From positions 1 to 64,000 of the forward strand of contig CACFLX010000002.1 in the NCBI GenBank assembly GCA_902567235.1: a stretch of 64,000 nucleotides of DNA. The letters are read 5' to 3'. The notes beneath the pieces were generated by a model that ran no database searches, had not been told where the DNA came from, and worked only from the letters and a program-made list of their open reading frames with translations. Positions within the stretch are counted from its first letter, which is position 1; the number at the start of each line of letters is the position of its first letter. A program made the translations under genes and the position numbers. This DNA is from an uncultured Pelagibacteraceae bacterium. GTDB taxonomy: Bacteria > Pseudomonadota > Alphaproteobacteria > Pelagibacterales > Pelagibacteraceae. Below are positions 18,679 to 26,003 of the stretch, in pieces.

Positions 18679-19009
18679 AAATCTTAAATTAGTAATAAAT
18701 AATGTTTTTGCAGAAAAAAATTATAAATATTTTTTTGAAAAAAACGAATTGAAAATTATATTAGATTTATATGCAAAAATGGTATCGGAAGGTTCTTGGA
18801 AAGATTATGGATTGAATATTTCAAGTAAACAAGTGGGTTTCAGTGTGTTCAAAAATTCAACCGAAAATGCAACTTATAAAATTTGTAAAAATTTTAAACC
18901 AATCAACAAAAATCTAAAATATTTAATCACAGATTCAAAAGGAAAAATATTAAAAAACTCTAGTGAACTTAAAAATTTACTTACAAATATTAATTGGAAA
19001 AAATTGTAA
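18671..19009 (+). CDS. DUF2794 family protein
   Basis: 112 residues resembling the DUF2794 family found beside yciB in alphaproteobacteria. Recognisable stretches are the helix FFEKNELKIILDLYAKMVSE and WKDYGLNI followed by VGFSVFKNSTE. No signal peptide or membrane segment. Function is unknown. The start overlaps the yciB stop and the end converges on the Bax-inhibitor-like gene with a 2-bp gap. Confidence 0.75.
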   Translation: MNKNLKLVINNVFAEKNYKYFFEKNELKIILDLYAKMVSEGSWKDYGLNISSKQVGFSVFKNSTENATYKICKNFKPINKNLKYLITDSKGKILKNSSELKNLLTNINWKKL

Positions 19010-19011
19010 AA

Positions 19012-19773
19012 TTATCTTCTTTGACCAAAAAGTCTTAGAAGCATTATGAATAGATTTATAAAGTCCAGATAAAGAGTTAAAGCTCCCATAACTGCTTTTT
19101 TACCCATTAACTCACCTGAGTCAGAAGCAGCATACATATTCTTAATTTTCTGAGTATCATATGCTGTAAGACCAACAAAAATTAGTACTCCTAAAATTGA
19201 AATTATAAAATACATCATTGATGACTTTAGAAATATGTTAACTAAAGAGGCTATAATTATCCCAATTAGCCCCATCATTAAAAAAGAACCTAGCTTAGTT
19301 AAATCTCTTTTAGTTGTATATCCATAAATACTCATTGCGCCAAATGTTGCGGAGGTAATAAAAAATACTCTTGCAACACTAACTCCTGTATAAACTAATA
19401 AAATCCATGATAGTGATAAACCCATAAGGGCAGCAAATATCCAAAATACCGTCTGAGCTTTAGCTGCACTCATTTTATTAATTCCAAAACTCATATAAAA
19501 AACTATTCCAAGTGGTGCTAACATCACAACCCATTTCAATCCAGAAAAGAAAAGTGTATTTCCAAAGCTTGTAAAGCCTGCTATTGCTCCACTAGCATCA
19601 GTTACTACTGACATTTTAAAAGAAAGAAGAGCTATAATCCCTGTAAGCAACACTCCTGTTGCCATATAATTATATACTTTTAGCATGTAGGCTCTTAAGC
19701 CTTCATCCATCACTACAGTTGATTGTGTAGCTGTTTTTACTTTATTAAATATATTTTGCTTATTAAATTCCAT
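19012..19773 (-). CDS. Bax inhibitor-1 / YccA family membrane protein
   Basis: 253 residues with seven transmembrane segments preceded by a cytoplasmic N-terminus. LRAYMLKVYNYMATG at the start of TM1 and the C-terminal GALTLYLDFINLFIMLLRLF with YDTQKIKNMY are characteristic of the BI-1/TMBIM family. Bacterial relatives include the calcium-leak channel BsYetJ and FtsH-associated YccA. It is a single gene, divergent from the aldo/keto reductase. Confidence 0.92.
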   Translation of the reverse strand: MEFNKQNIFNKVKTATQSTVVMDEGLRAYMLKVYNYMATGVLLTGIIALLSFKMSVVTDASGAIAGFTSFGNTLFFSGLKWVVMLAPLGIVFYMSFGINKMSAAKAQTVFWIFAALMGLSLSWILLVYTGVSVARVFFITSATFGAMSIYGYTTKRDLTKLGSFLMMGLIGIIIASLVNIFLKSSMMYFIISILGVLIFVGLTAYDTQKIKNMYAASDSGELMGKKAVMGALTLYLDFINLFIMLLRLFGQRR

Positions 19774-19844
19774 ACACTTTATATAATAGCCTTTTACTAT
19801 TTATTCAAGATATCATAAAAACCTTTAAAAATATTTAATATTTA

Positions 19845-20885
19845 ATGAATTATAGAAAATTAGGCACAACAGATCTTAAAGTCAGCACTATTTGCTTGGG
19901 AACAATGACTTGGGGTGAGCAAAATACTCAAGAACAAGGTTTTGAACAAATGGATTATGCTTTAAATCAAGGTATAAATTTTTGGGATACTGCAGAATTA
20001 TACGCAGTTCCACCTAAAGCAGAAACTTTCGGCCATACAGAAATAATTATAGGTAATTGGTTTAAAAAAACAAAAAAGAGAAACGAAGTAATTTTAGCTA
20101 CGAAAGTTGCTGGGCCGAGTAGAGAATATTTAAGAGATGGAGGGTATAATTATGGAATTGAAAAATTGACAGAAGCAATAAATGATAGCTTAAAAAGATT
20201 GCAGACAGATTACATTGATTTGTATCAACTTCACTGGCCTGAAAGAAATACTAATATGTTTGGTAAGCTAGGTTATGAACATAAAGACAAAGATGACTGG
20301 AATAAATTTGAGGATGTATTAGGAAATTTACAAAAATTCGTTAAACAAGGAAAAATTAGAGAAGTAGGTTTATCAAATGAAACACCTTGGGGTGTTTCAA
20401 AATATCTTGAAATTTCTAAAGAAAAAAATTTACCAAGGATGATGTCTATTCAAAATCCTTATAGCTTATTAAATAGAACATATGAAATTGGACTTGCTGA
20501 AGTTTCTATTAGAGATCAAATTGGACTTTTGGCTTACTCTCCATTAGCAAGTGGATATTTAAGCGGAAAATATAGAAATGAAACATATCCAAAAGGATCT
20601 AGAATGGAGAGAGATTGGGAATTTTGGAAATATAGATATAATACGCCTAATTTGAAAAATGCAGTAGAAGAATATTATAAGATAAGTAAAAAATATAATC
20701 TTGATATGAGTCAAATGTCATTAAAATTTTGTGAATTACAGCACTTTACAACAAGTGTAATAATTGGAGCAACAACAATGGAGCAGTTGAAAACTAATAT
20801 AGAAAGTGTAAATGTAAATTTAAGTGACGAAATTATTAAAGAAATTAATGAAATTCAAAAAATTTATCCAAATCCATGTCCATAA
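19845..20885 (+). CDS. Aldo/keto reductase (Tas-like)
   Basis: 346 residues of the NADPH-dependent aldo/keto reductase TIM barrel. The start MNYRKLGTTDLKVSTICLGT, the catalytic region INFWDTAELY with Asp and Tyr, DYIDLYQLHWPER and the NADP site VIIGATTMEQLKTN resemble E. coli Tas. Physiological substrate is unknown. Its last 10 bp overlap the next gene. Confidence 0.9.
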   Translation: MNYRKLGTTDLKVSTICLGTMTWGEQNTQEQGFEQMDYALNQGINFWDTAELYAVPPKAETFGHTEIIIGNWFKKTKKRNEVILATKVAGPSREYLRDGGYNYGIEKLTEAINDSLKRLQTDYIDLYQLHWPERNTNMFGKLGYEHKDKDDWNKFEDVLGNLQKFVKQGKIREVGLSNETPWGVSKYLEISKEKNLPRMMSIQNPYSLLNRTYEIGLAEVSIRDQIGLLAYSPLASGYLSGKYRNETYPKGSRMERDWEFWKYRYNTPNLKNAVEEYYKISKKYNLDMSQMSLKFCELQHFTTSVIIGATTMEQLKTNIESVNVNLSDEIIKEINEIQKIYPNPCP

Positions 20886-21388
20886 TTATTAGATCAATTA
20901 TATTTTTTTTTGGTATTATTATTTTTCCTTCAACTTTTGCATCCGCAGAGGAACTAAAAAAAATTGGAAAATTTAAGGACTGGGAAACATTGGTTTTAAT
21001 TAAAGATAGTGGACTAACTTGTTTTGCTCAAACTAAACCTATTTTGCAATCACCTAAAGCAAATAAAAGAGAAGCTAGACTTTTTGTATCATTCAGGCCT
21101 AGTGATAAAGTTGTTGATGAAATTAGCACAACGTCTGGTTATGAATTTAATAGTCAAAATAGAATATTGGCTACGTCAGGTAAAAAAAAGTATGAATTTG
21201 ATATTACTCAAAATAGTTTTGCTTGGATTAAAAGTAATAAAGTAGAAAAAAAAATGATTAAAACTATGAAAAAAGGTTCAAGAATAATGGTATCTGGATA
21301 TAATAAATCTGGATCTCAAACAATTGATCACTATTCATTGTTAGGTTTCACAAAGGCCTATAATACTGCAAAAAAAAGCTGCACATAA
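20876..21388 (+). CDS. Secreted IalB-like (invasion-associated locus B family) protein
   Basis: 170 residues with a signal peptide ending near ASA (about residue 24). The mature part fits the IalB family fold: KFKDWETLV, one Cys in GLTCFAQT, EARLFVSFRP, GYEFNS, AWIKSN, MKKGSRIMVSGYNKSGSQTI and a final Cys. Two cysteines could form a disulfide. The family is widespread in free-living alphaproteobacteria, so the name does not imply virulence. It overlaps the aldo/keto reductase gene by 10 bp and is 6 bp before argG. Confidence 0.75.
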   Translation: MSIIIRSIIFFFGIIIFPSTFASAEELKKIGKFKDWETLVLIKDSGLTCFAQTKPILQSPKANKREARLFVSFRPSDKVVDEISTTSGYEFNSQNRILATSGKKKYEFDITQNSFAWIKSNKVEKKMIKTMKKGSRIMVSGYNKSGSQTIDHYSLLGFTKAYNTAKKSCT

Positions 21389-21394
21389 TTTAAA

Positions 21395-22579
21395 ATGAAA
21401 TCAAATAAAAGAATTGTGCTCGCATATTCTGGCGGGCTGGATACTTCAATTATTTTAAAATGGCTTCAAGAAAATTATAAAGCTGAAGTTATCGCTTATA
21501 CGGCTGACATTGGACAAGAAATTGATAAAAAAAAAATAATTAAAAATGCAAAGAACCTGGGTGTAAAAAAAATAATAATAAAAGATTTAAAAGATATTTT
21601 TGTTAAAGACTATATCTACCCAATGATAAGGGGTCATGCAATTTATGAAGGTGTTTATTTATTGGGAACTTCTATTGCAAGACCTTTGATTGCAAAAGAT
21701 CAAATAAGAATTGCGAAAAAATTTAAAGCATATGCAGTTTCACATGGATCAACAGGTAAAGGAAACGATCAAGTAAGATTTGAACTTGGTTATCATTACT
21801 TTGGACCAAAGATAAAAATAATAGCTCCTTGGAGAATTTGGAAACTGAAATCCAGAACTGACTTAATTAATTATGCAAAAAAAAATGGGATACCAATTCC
21901 AAAAGATAAAAAAGGTGCACCACCATTTTCAATAGATGATAATTTGTTTCATACCTCAACTGAAGGAAAAGTTTTAGAAAATCCAAAAAATTCAGCCCCG
22001 GATTTTATTTTTCAAAGAACAGTTTCTCTAGAAAAAGCACCAAATAAAGCTTCCTATGTAACAATAGGATTTAAAAATGGTGATCCCATAACTATTAATG
22101 GTAAAAAATTATCTCCTTCAAAACTTTTAGAAAGACTCAACCAATTAGCTGGCAAAAATGGAATTGGAAGAGTTGATTTGGTTGAAAATAGATTTATTGG
22201 AATAAAATCAAGAGGTGTTTATGAAACTCCTGGAGGAACTTTATTAATCAATGCTCACAGAGCAATTGAATCTGTTACATTAGATAAAGAAACTATGCAT
22301 AAAAAAGATGAAATAATGCCTAAATATGCAGAACTTATTTACAATGGTTATTGGTATTCAAAATCAAGATTTAAACTTCAAAAAATTGTTGATCTAAAAA
22401 GAAATAAAGTTAATGGATCTGTTAAACTTAAACTATACAAAGGTAATATTATAATTGTATCTAGACAAACTAAAAGTAATGCTTATTCATTGAAAAAAGT
22501 TTCGTTTGAAGAAAATAAAACATTTAATAAATCAAATGTTGAGAGATTTATTAATTTCCATAAAAAAAAATTAAAATAA
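21395..22579 (+). CDS. argG: Argininosuccinate synthase
   Basis: 394 residues. The ATP-binding motif AYSGGLDTSI (9-18) is followed by YTADIGQE, the citrulline/aspartate site GSTGKGNDQVRFE and the C-terminal region DLKRNKVNGSVKLKLYKG. The enzyme joins citrulline and aspartate with ATP in arginine synthesis. Length fits the family. It is 6 bp after the IalB-like gene and may share its promoter. Confidence 0.97.
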   Translation: MKSNKRIVLAYSGGLDTSIILKWLQENYKAEVIAYTADIGQEIDKKKIIKNAKNLGVKKIIIKDLKDIFVKDYIYPMIRGHAIYEGVYLLGTSIARPLIAKDQIRIAKKFKAYAVSHGSTGKGNDQVRFELGYHYFGPKIKIIAPWRIWKLKSRTDLINYAKKNGIPIPKDKKGAPPFSIDDNLFHTSTEGKVLENPKNSAPDFIFQRTVSLEKAPNKASYVTIGFKNGDPITINGKKLSPSKLLERLNQLAGKNGIGRVDLVENRFIGIKSRGVYETPGGTLLINAHRAIESVTLDKETMHKKDEIMPKYAELIYNGYWYSKSRFKLQKIVDLKRNKVNGSVKLKLYKGNIIIVSRQTKSNAYSLKKVSFEENKTFNKSNVERFINFHKKKLK

Positions 22580-22583
22580 AATA

Positions 22584-22802
22584 TTATTCTTTATTTTTTG
22601 CAATTTCACGAGGATCTGGAATTTCTCCGAAAGAATATCTTATTACATGAATTATTACCCAGCCCAAAGCCATTGATGTTAAAATATAGTAAATGAAAGC
22701 TAAAGACTCGTTTTGAGCAAAATCTTTTAGATCTGCTCCCCAGTAAATTATATTCCAAAAGAAAAAAAAGAATAATTCATATATAATTATAATTTTAAAC
22801 AT
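22584..22802 (-). CDS. Small membrane protein, unknown
   Basis: 72 residues from the ATG at 22802; a TTG at 22841 would add 13 residues but is less likely. Two hydrophobic segments (about 1-18 and 32-55) are separated by NIIYWGADLKDFAQNESL, ending in a charged GEIPDPREIAKNKE tail. I do not recognise the family. It converges on argG with a 4-bp gap, and a structured intergenic region lies upstream. Confidence 0.55.
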   Translation of the reverse strand: MFKIIIIYELFFFFFWNIIYWGADLKDFAQNESLAFIYYILTSMALGWVIIHVIRYSFGEIPDPREIAKNKE

Positions 22803-22850
22803 AGAGTGAATGCTAACTATAATGATTTCAATTTTTTGCAAAATTTTTTA

Positions 22851-22921
22851 CATTCATTTTTTGTCGCATGCCCAGTAATCATTGTTTAATTCTTAAGGTG
22901 CGACATAAAATACAAAGAATG
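22851..22921. other. 71-nt interrupted hairpin in a divergent intergenic region
   Basis: Three nested arms pair: CATTC (22851-22855) with GAATG (22917-22921), ATTTT (22856-22860) with AAAAT (22907-22911), and a perfect TGTCGCA (22862-22868) / TGCGACA (22899-22905), closing a 30-nt loop. The core is GC-richer than its surroundings. There is no ORF and no match to tRNA or SRP RNA that I can see. Candidate structured RNA or operator; function unknown. Confidence 0.45.
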
Positions 22922-22956
22922 AAAATAAAATTTCAAATAATCATAATTTTTAAATA

Positions 22957-23337
22957 ATGAAAAACATAACTAAAAATCTTCAATTTATTTTATTAACAAT
23001 AATTTTAATTAGTACAGTTATTGCTGTTGGAATTGAGATTAAAAAAATGTTCTTAAATCAGACAGTTACTTTAGCTGATTTACTATTAATGTTTCTTTAT
23101 TTAGAAGTAATGGCAATGGTTAGAGTTTTTTGGGACCAACAATCAATAAGTATTACTTTACCATTACTTATTGCAATAACTGCTTTATCAAGATTTATAA
23201 TATTACAAGGTAAGGAAATGGATCCATCTGGATTAGTTTATGAAGCTGTCGCTATAGTTCTTATTGCCTCAGCGATAGTAATTTTAAGATTAAGACATAG
23301 CGATAAACTTGGACTTAAATCAAAAAAAAAATCTTAA
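22957..23337 (+). CDS. PsiE-family membrane protein
   Basis: 126 residues with four hydrophobic segments. LLLMFLYLEVMAMVRVF and PLLIAITALSRFIIL are the signature stretches of the phosphate-starvation-inducible PsiE family (PF06146), and the C-terminal helix AIVILRLRHSDKLG fits too. Function of the family is unknown. No pho-box-like element was recognised upstream; the upstream region instead holds a long hairpin. Confidence 0.82.
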   Translation: MKNITKNLQFILLTIILISTVIAVGIEIKKMFLNQTVTLADLLLMFLYLEVMAMVRVFWDQQSISITLPLLIAITALSRFIILQGKEMDPSGLVYEAVAIVLIASAIVILRLRHSDKLGLKSKKKS

Positions 23338-23351
23338 TAAAATAAAAAAAT

Positions 23352-24059
23352 ATGAGTGCTAAGTATTTAATTTTTGGAGCAACTGGTTCTATTGGTTCTA
23401 ATTTGGCAAATAAATTATATGAATCAAACCATGACTTTCATCTCGTTTCAAGAAATGAGAATGAACTTAAATCTTTATCTGAAAAATTAAAATGCACATA
23501 TACTGTTGCTGATGTTTTAGAAGATAATTTTATTAAGAATGTAAAATCTGAAATTACTGAAGTAAAAGGAATTGCTTATTGTGTCGGCTCGATAGATTTG
23601 AAGCCTTTTAAAATGGTAAAGGAAGATGATTTTCAAAAATGCATGAAGTTAAATCTTTACTCTGCAGTTGAGATTATTAAAGCATATCAAGATAGTTTAA
23701 AAAATAATAAAGGCTCAATAATATTATTTTCTACAGTTGCCGCACAAAGAGGTTTTGCTAACCATTCAATTATTGCATCTACTAAGGCTGCGATTGAAGG
23801 ATTGGCAATTTCTCTTGCAGCTGAGTTTGCTCCAAATATTAGAGTAAATTGTATAGCTCCAAGTTTAACAAAATCAAAAATTTCTCAACCATTATTAAAG
23901 AATACTATTATGGCCGAAGGTATTGCAAAAGCTCATCCTATGAAAAGAATTGGTGAAGGAAAAGATGCTGCTGCAATGGCTAAATTTTTACTTACTGAGG
24001 AAAGCTCCTGGATAACAGGACAAATAATCGGTGTAGATGGTGGGAGGTCCTCTATCTAA
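23352..24059 (+). CDS. Short-chain dehydrogenase/reductase with altered active site
   Basis: 235 residues of Rossmann-fold SDR. The cofactor motif is FGATGSIGSN (8-17) and the conserved Asn101 (KLNLYSAVE) and Ser127 are present. The catalytic Lys145 is kept (IASTKAAIEG), but the residue four before it, normally Tyr, is Ile141. The C-terminal IIGVDGGRSS is normal. It starts the photolyase-associated cluster, 14 bp after the PsiE-like gene, and its stop overlaps a 36-codon ORF. It may bind a nucleotide without classic reductase activity (inference). Confidence 0.88.
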   Translation: MSAKYLIFGATGSIGSNLANKLYESNHDFHLVSRNENELKSLSEKLKCTYTVADVLEDNFIKNVKSEITEVKGIAYCVGSIDLKPFKMVKEDDFQKCMKLNLYSAVEIIKAYQDSLKNNKGSIILFSTVAAQRGFANHSIIASTKAAIEGLAISLAAEFAPNIRVNCIAPSLTKSKISQPLLKNTIMAEGIAKAHPMKRIGEGKDAAAMAKFLLTEESSWITGQIIGVDGGRSSI

Positions 24060-24169
24060 TGAAAAAAAATAATAAAACACCTATTTCTTCAAAGTTTACA
24101 AGAAAATATATTTATTATTACTATTTGTTTTTTTGGTTAGTTTTGATTGGCTATTTACTTATAAGATAA
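24059..24169 (+). CDS. Predicted 36-residue membrane microprotein
   Basis: An ATG overlaps the SDR stop codon (TAATG) and opens a 36-codon frame ending at TAA 24167-24169. The product has a basic N-terminus (MKKNNKTPISSKFTRK) and one hydrophobic helix of about 20 residues rich in Tyr, Phe and Trp, ending in LIR. The stop-start overlap, start codon, a single clean membrane helix and the 12-bp gap to the DUF2805 gene argue that it is real. No family is recognised. Confidence 0.5.
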   Translation: MKKNNKTPISSKFTRKYIYYYYLFFWLVLIGYLLIR

Positions 24170-24181
24170 AAAATTAAATTT

Positions 24182-24403
24182 ATGAAATATAATGTAGATG
24201 AAGTCATCGGTATGGCTTGGTCTGACAAAATTTCTTTTGAAGAAATCAAAAAAAAAACAGGTCTTATGGAAAAAGAAGTTATTTCCATAATGAGAAAAAA
24301 TTTAAAAAAAAAAAGTTATGTTATTTGGAGAAAAAGAGTAAGGGGACGTATTTCAAAACATAAAAAAAAAACTAAATATAAATTAAAATTTTATGAATTT
24401 TAA
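24182..24403 (+). CDS. DUF2805 / TIGR03643 family small protein
   Basis: 73 residues, basic. IGMAWSDKISFEEIKKKTGL followed by EKEVISIMRKNLKKKS and WRKRVRGRISKHKKK are diagnostic of the DUF2805/TIGR03643 family, whose genes are repeatedly found beside cryptochrome/photolyase-like genes in marine bacteria. The first half looks like a helix-turn-helix and the tail is strongly positively charged, so nucleic-acid binding is plausible (inference). Its last 11 bp overlap the photolyase-like gene. Confidence 0.85.
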   Translation: MKYNVDEVIGMAWSDKISFEEIKKKTGLMEKEVISIMRKNLKKKSYVIWRKRVRGRISKHKKKTKYKLKFYEF

Positions 24404-25538
24404 GCCATCTAAAGCTTTTGCTAATGAAAAATTAGAGAGTTTTATTGAAAAGGGTCTTATAAATTATTCTAAGTTAAGAAATTTTGATTATGGACCTGAT
24501 GATAGATCAAATATTTCCTGTCTATCACCTTACATATCTCATGGAATAATTAGTGAAAAAGAGGTAATCGATAAATCCTTAAAAAAATACTCATTCATAA
24601 AAAATGAAAAATTTATTCAAGAAGTTTTATGGAGAATTTATTGGAAAGGATGGTTAGAATTGAGGCCAAATGTTTGGTCAGATTATTTAGAAGATTTAAA
24701 AAAAATAAAAGAAAATTTTAAAGATAAACAAAACTATTTAAGTGCGATTAATGGTAAAACAAATATTGAATGTTTTAATTATTGGGTAAATGAACTCAAA
24801 AATCATAACTATCTTCATAATCATGCAAGAATGTGGTTTGCAAGTATTTGGACTTTTACTCTTGGTTTGCCTTGGCAATTAGGTGCTGAATTTTTTATGA
24901 AATATCTTTTTGATGGAGACTGTGCATCTAATACTTTGGGATGGAGGTGGGTTGCAGGAGTTCAAACAAAAGGTAAAAATTATGTTGCTTCAGAGTGGAA
25001 TATAAAAAAGTTCACCAATAATAGATTTGATAATATTAAACTTAATGAAAATCCAGTTCCAGTAGTAGATGATAGAAATTATACGATTTTGAATAATGAT
25101 TTTCTAAATACAAATTTATCTAACAATCAGAGTCTATTAATATTTGAAAATAATATGTCTTTCGAACAATCTAACTTTAATGATCAATCATTTGAAAATA
25201 TTTATTTTGTTTTTAATGGAAATGAAACTAGACAAATAAAATTAAATGAAAAAGTTTTGAACTTCAAAAGGTCTCTTATTAATAATCAAATTGAAAATTT
25301 AAACAATAAATCATTAAATTGTAAAATGATTAATATTCAAGATTTAAAAAATATGAAAGAAAATTTATTGGCTTTATATCCGTGTGTAGGTGAAAATCTT
25401 GACTACATTAATTCAAATAATCTTAAAAATATTTCTTTTTTATACAGAAAAATTGACCAGTATTCCTGGAAATATTGCAATAAAGGTTTTTTCAATTTTA
25501 AAAATTATATACCAAAGATAATTCAGGAATTTATTTAG
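24393..25538 (+). CDS. Photolyase/cryptochrome-like FAD protein, FAD domain first
   Basis: 381 residues. Residues 1 to about 210 match the C-terminal FAD-binding domain of the photolyase/cryptochrome superfamily: LSPYISHGIIS, EVLWRIYWKGW, LHNHARMWFASIW, and the FAD site DGDCASNTLGWRWVAG. The usual N-terminal alpha/beta antenna domain is missing. Residues about 225-381 form a second region with beta-strand-like SLLIF and IYFVFNG and helix VLNFKRSLINNQIE, faintly like the missing domain moved to the C-terminus. Light-dependent repair or sensing is possible; the function is unknown. It converges with the DUF2256 gene and overlaps it by 8 bp. Confidence 0.85.
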   Translation: MNFKPSKAFANEKLESFIEKGLINYSKLRNFDYGPDDRSNISCLSPYISHGIISEKEVIDKSLKKYSFIKNEKFIQEVLWRIYWKGWLELRPNVWSDYLEDLKKIKENFKDKQNYLSAINGKTNIECFNYWVNELKNHNYLHNHARMWFASIWTFTLGLPWQLGAEFFMKYLFDGDCASNTLGWRWVAGVQTKGKNYVASEWNIKKFTNNRFDNIKLNENPVPVVDDRNYTILNNDFLNTNLSNNQSLLIFENNMSFEQSNFNDQSFENIYFVFNGNETRQIKLNEKVLNFKRSLINNQIENLNNKSLNCKMINIQDLKNMKENLLALYPCVGENLDYINSNNLKNISFLYRKIDQYSWKYCNKGFFNFKNYIPKIIQEFI

Positions 25539-25656
25539 AGTAGCATCTTTTAGAACAGTATTTTACTCTATCCCAATTTAATTTCCATTTTTTTCTCCAA
25601 ACAAATGGTTTTTTGCAAACTAGACATGTTTTAGATGGCAAATTTTGCTTTTTCAT
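25531..25656 (-). CDS. DUF2256 zinc-ribbon-like protein
   Basis: A 41-residue protein: MKKQNLPSKTCLVCKKPFVW begins it, and WDRVKYCSKRC closes it. Cys11-x2-Cys14 and Cys34-x3-Cys38 would bind one zinc ion, and the WRKKW core is typical of DUF2256. The start overlaps the stop of the DUF393 gene as ATGA, so it is translated from the same mRNA. DUF2256 genes commonly accompany photolyase/cryptochrome-like genes. Function is unknown. Confidence 0.85.
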   Translation of the reverse strand: MKKQNLPSKTCLVCKKPFVWRKKWKLNWDRVKYCSKRCYSK

Positions 25657-26003
25657 TTGAGTTGGTTTTTATTTTTTAAAAATAAAAAGTATGCAACGAA
25701 TTCATAAATATAATGAAAAAGAAAAAAAAGAGCTTTTATTGAAAATACTTTTGCTAAAAAATTATATTTTGGAATTTTTGACCAAATGATTACAAAAGCT
25801 TTAGCTCCACCTATCACCTTTCCATCATCTATAACATGAAGTCTTCTTAAAAGTTCTTCTTGTGATTTAGATGTTAATTTTAAAGCCTCATCATTATTTG
25901 TAATATCAATCCATTCTAAATTACTATTAGCAATTTTTTTGTAATGATTTATTTCCAATCTACAAACACTACATGAATTGTTAAAAAAAATTTTAATTCC
26001 CAT
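25653..26003 (-). CDS. DUF393 (DCC-family) thiol-disulfide oxidoreductase-like protein
   Basis: 116 residues. The N-terminal IKIFFNNSCSVCRLEINHY has the CxxC of the DCC/DUF393 thioredoxin-like family, followed by WIDITNN and the internal LLRRLHVIDDGKVIGGAKAF typical of the family. The C-terminus is hydrophobic and basic and may be membrane-attached. It sits between the photolyase gene (11-bp overlap) and the DUF2256 gene (4-bp overlap). Confidence 0.88.
   Translation of the reverse strand: MGIKIFFNNSCSVCRLEINHYKKIANSNLEWIDITNNDEALKLTSKSQEELLRRLHVIDDGKVIGGAKAFVIIWSKIPKYNFLAKVFSIKALFFLFHYIYEFVAYFLFLKNKNQLK

Noticed and set aside
22803-22841. TTG start for the small membrane gene
   Set aside because: The ATG at 22802 gives a cleaner N-terminal membrane helix and leaves the hairpin region non-coding.
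22851-22921. 4.5S SRP RNA or 6S RNA
   Set aside because: The conserved SRP apical loop (GGAAGCAGC-type) is absent and the element is too short for 6S RNA.
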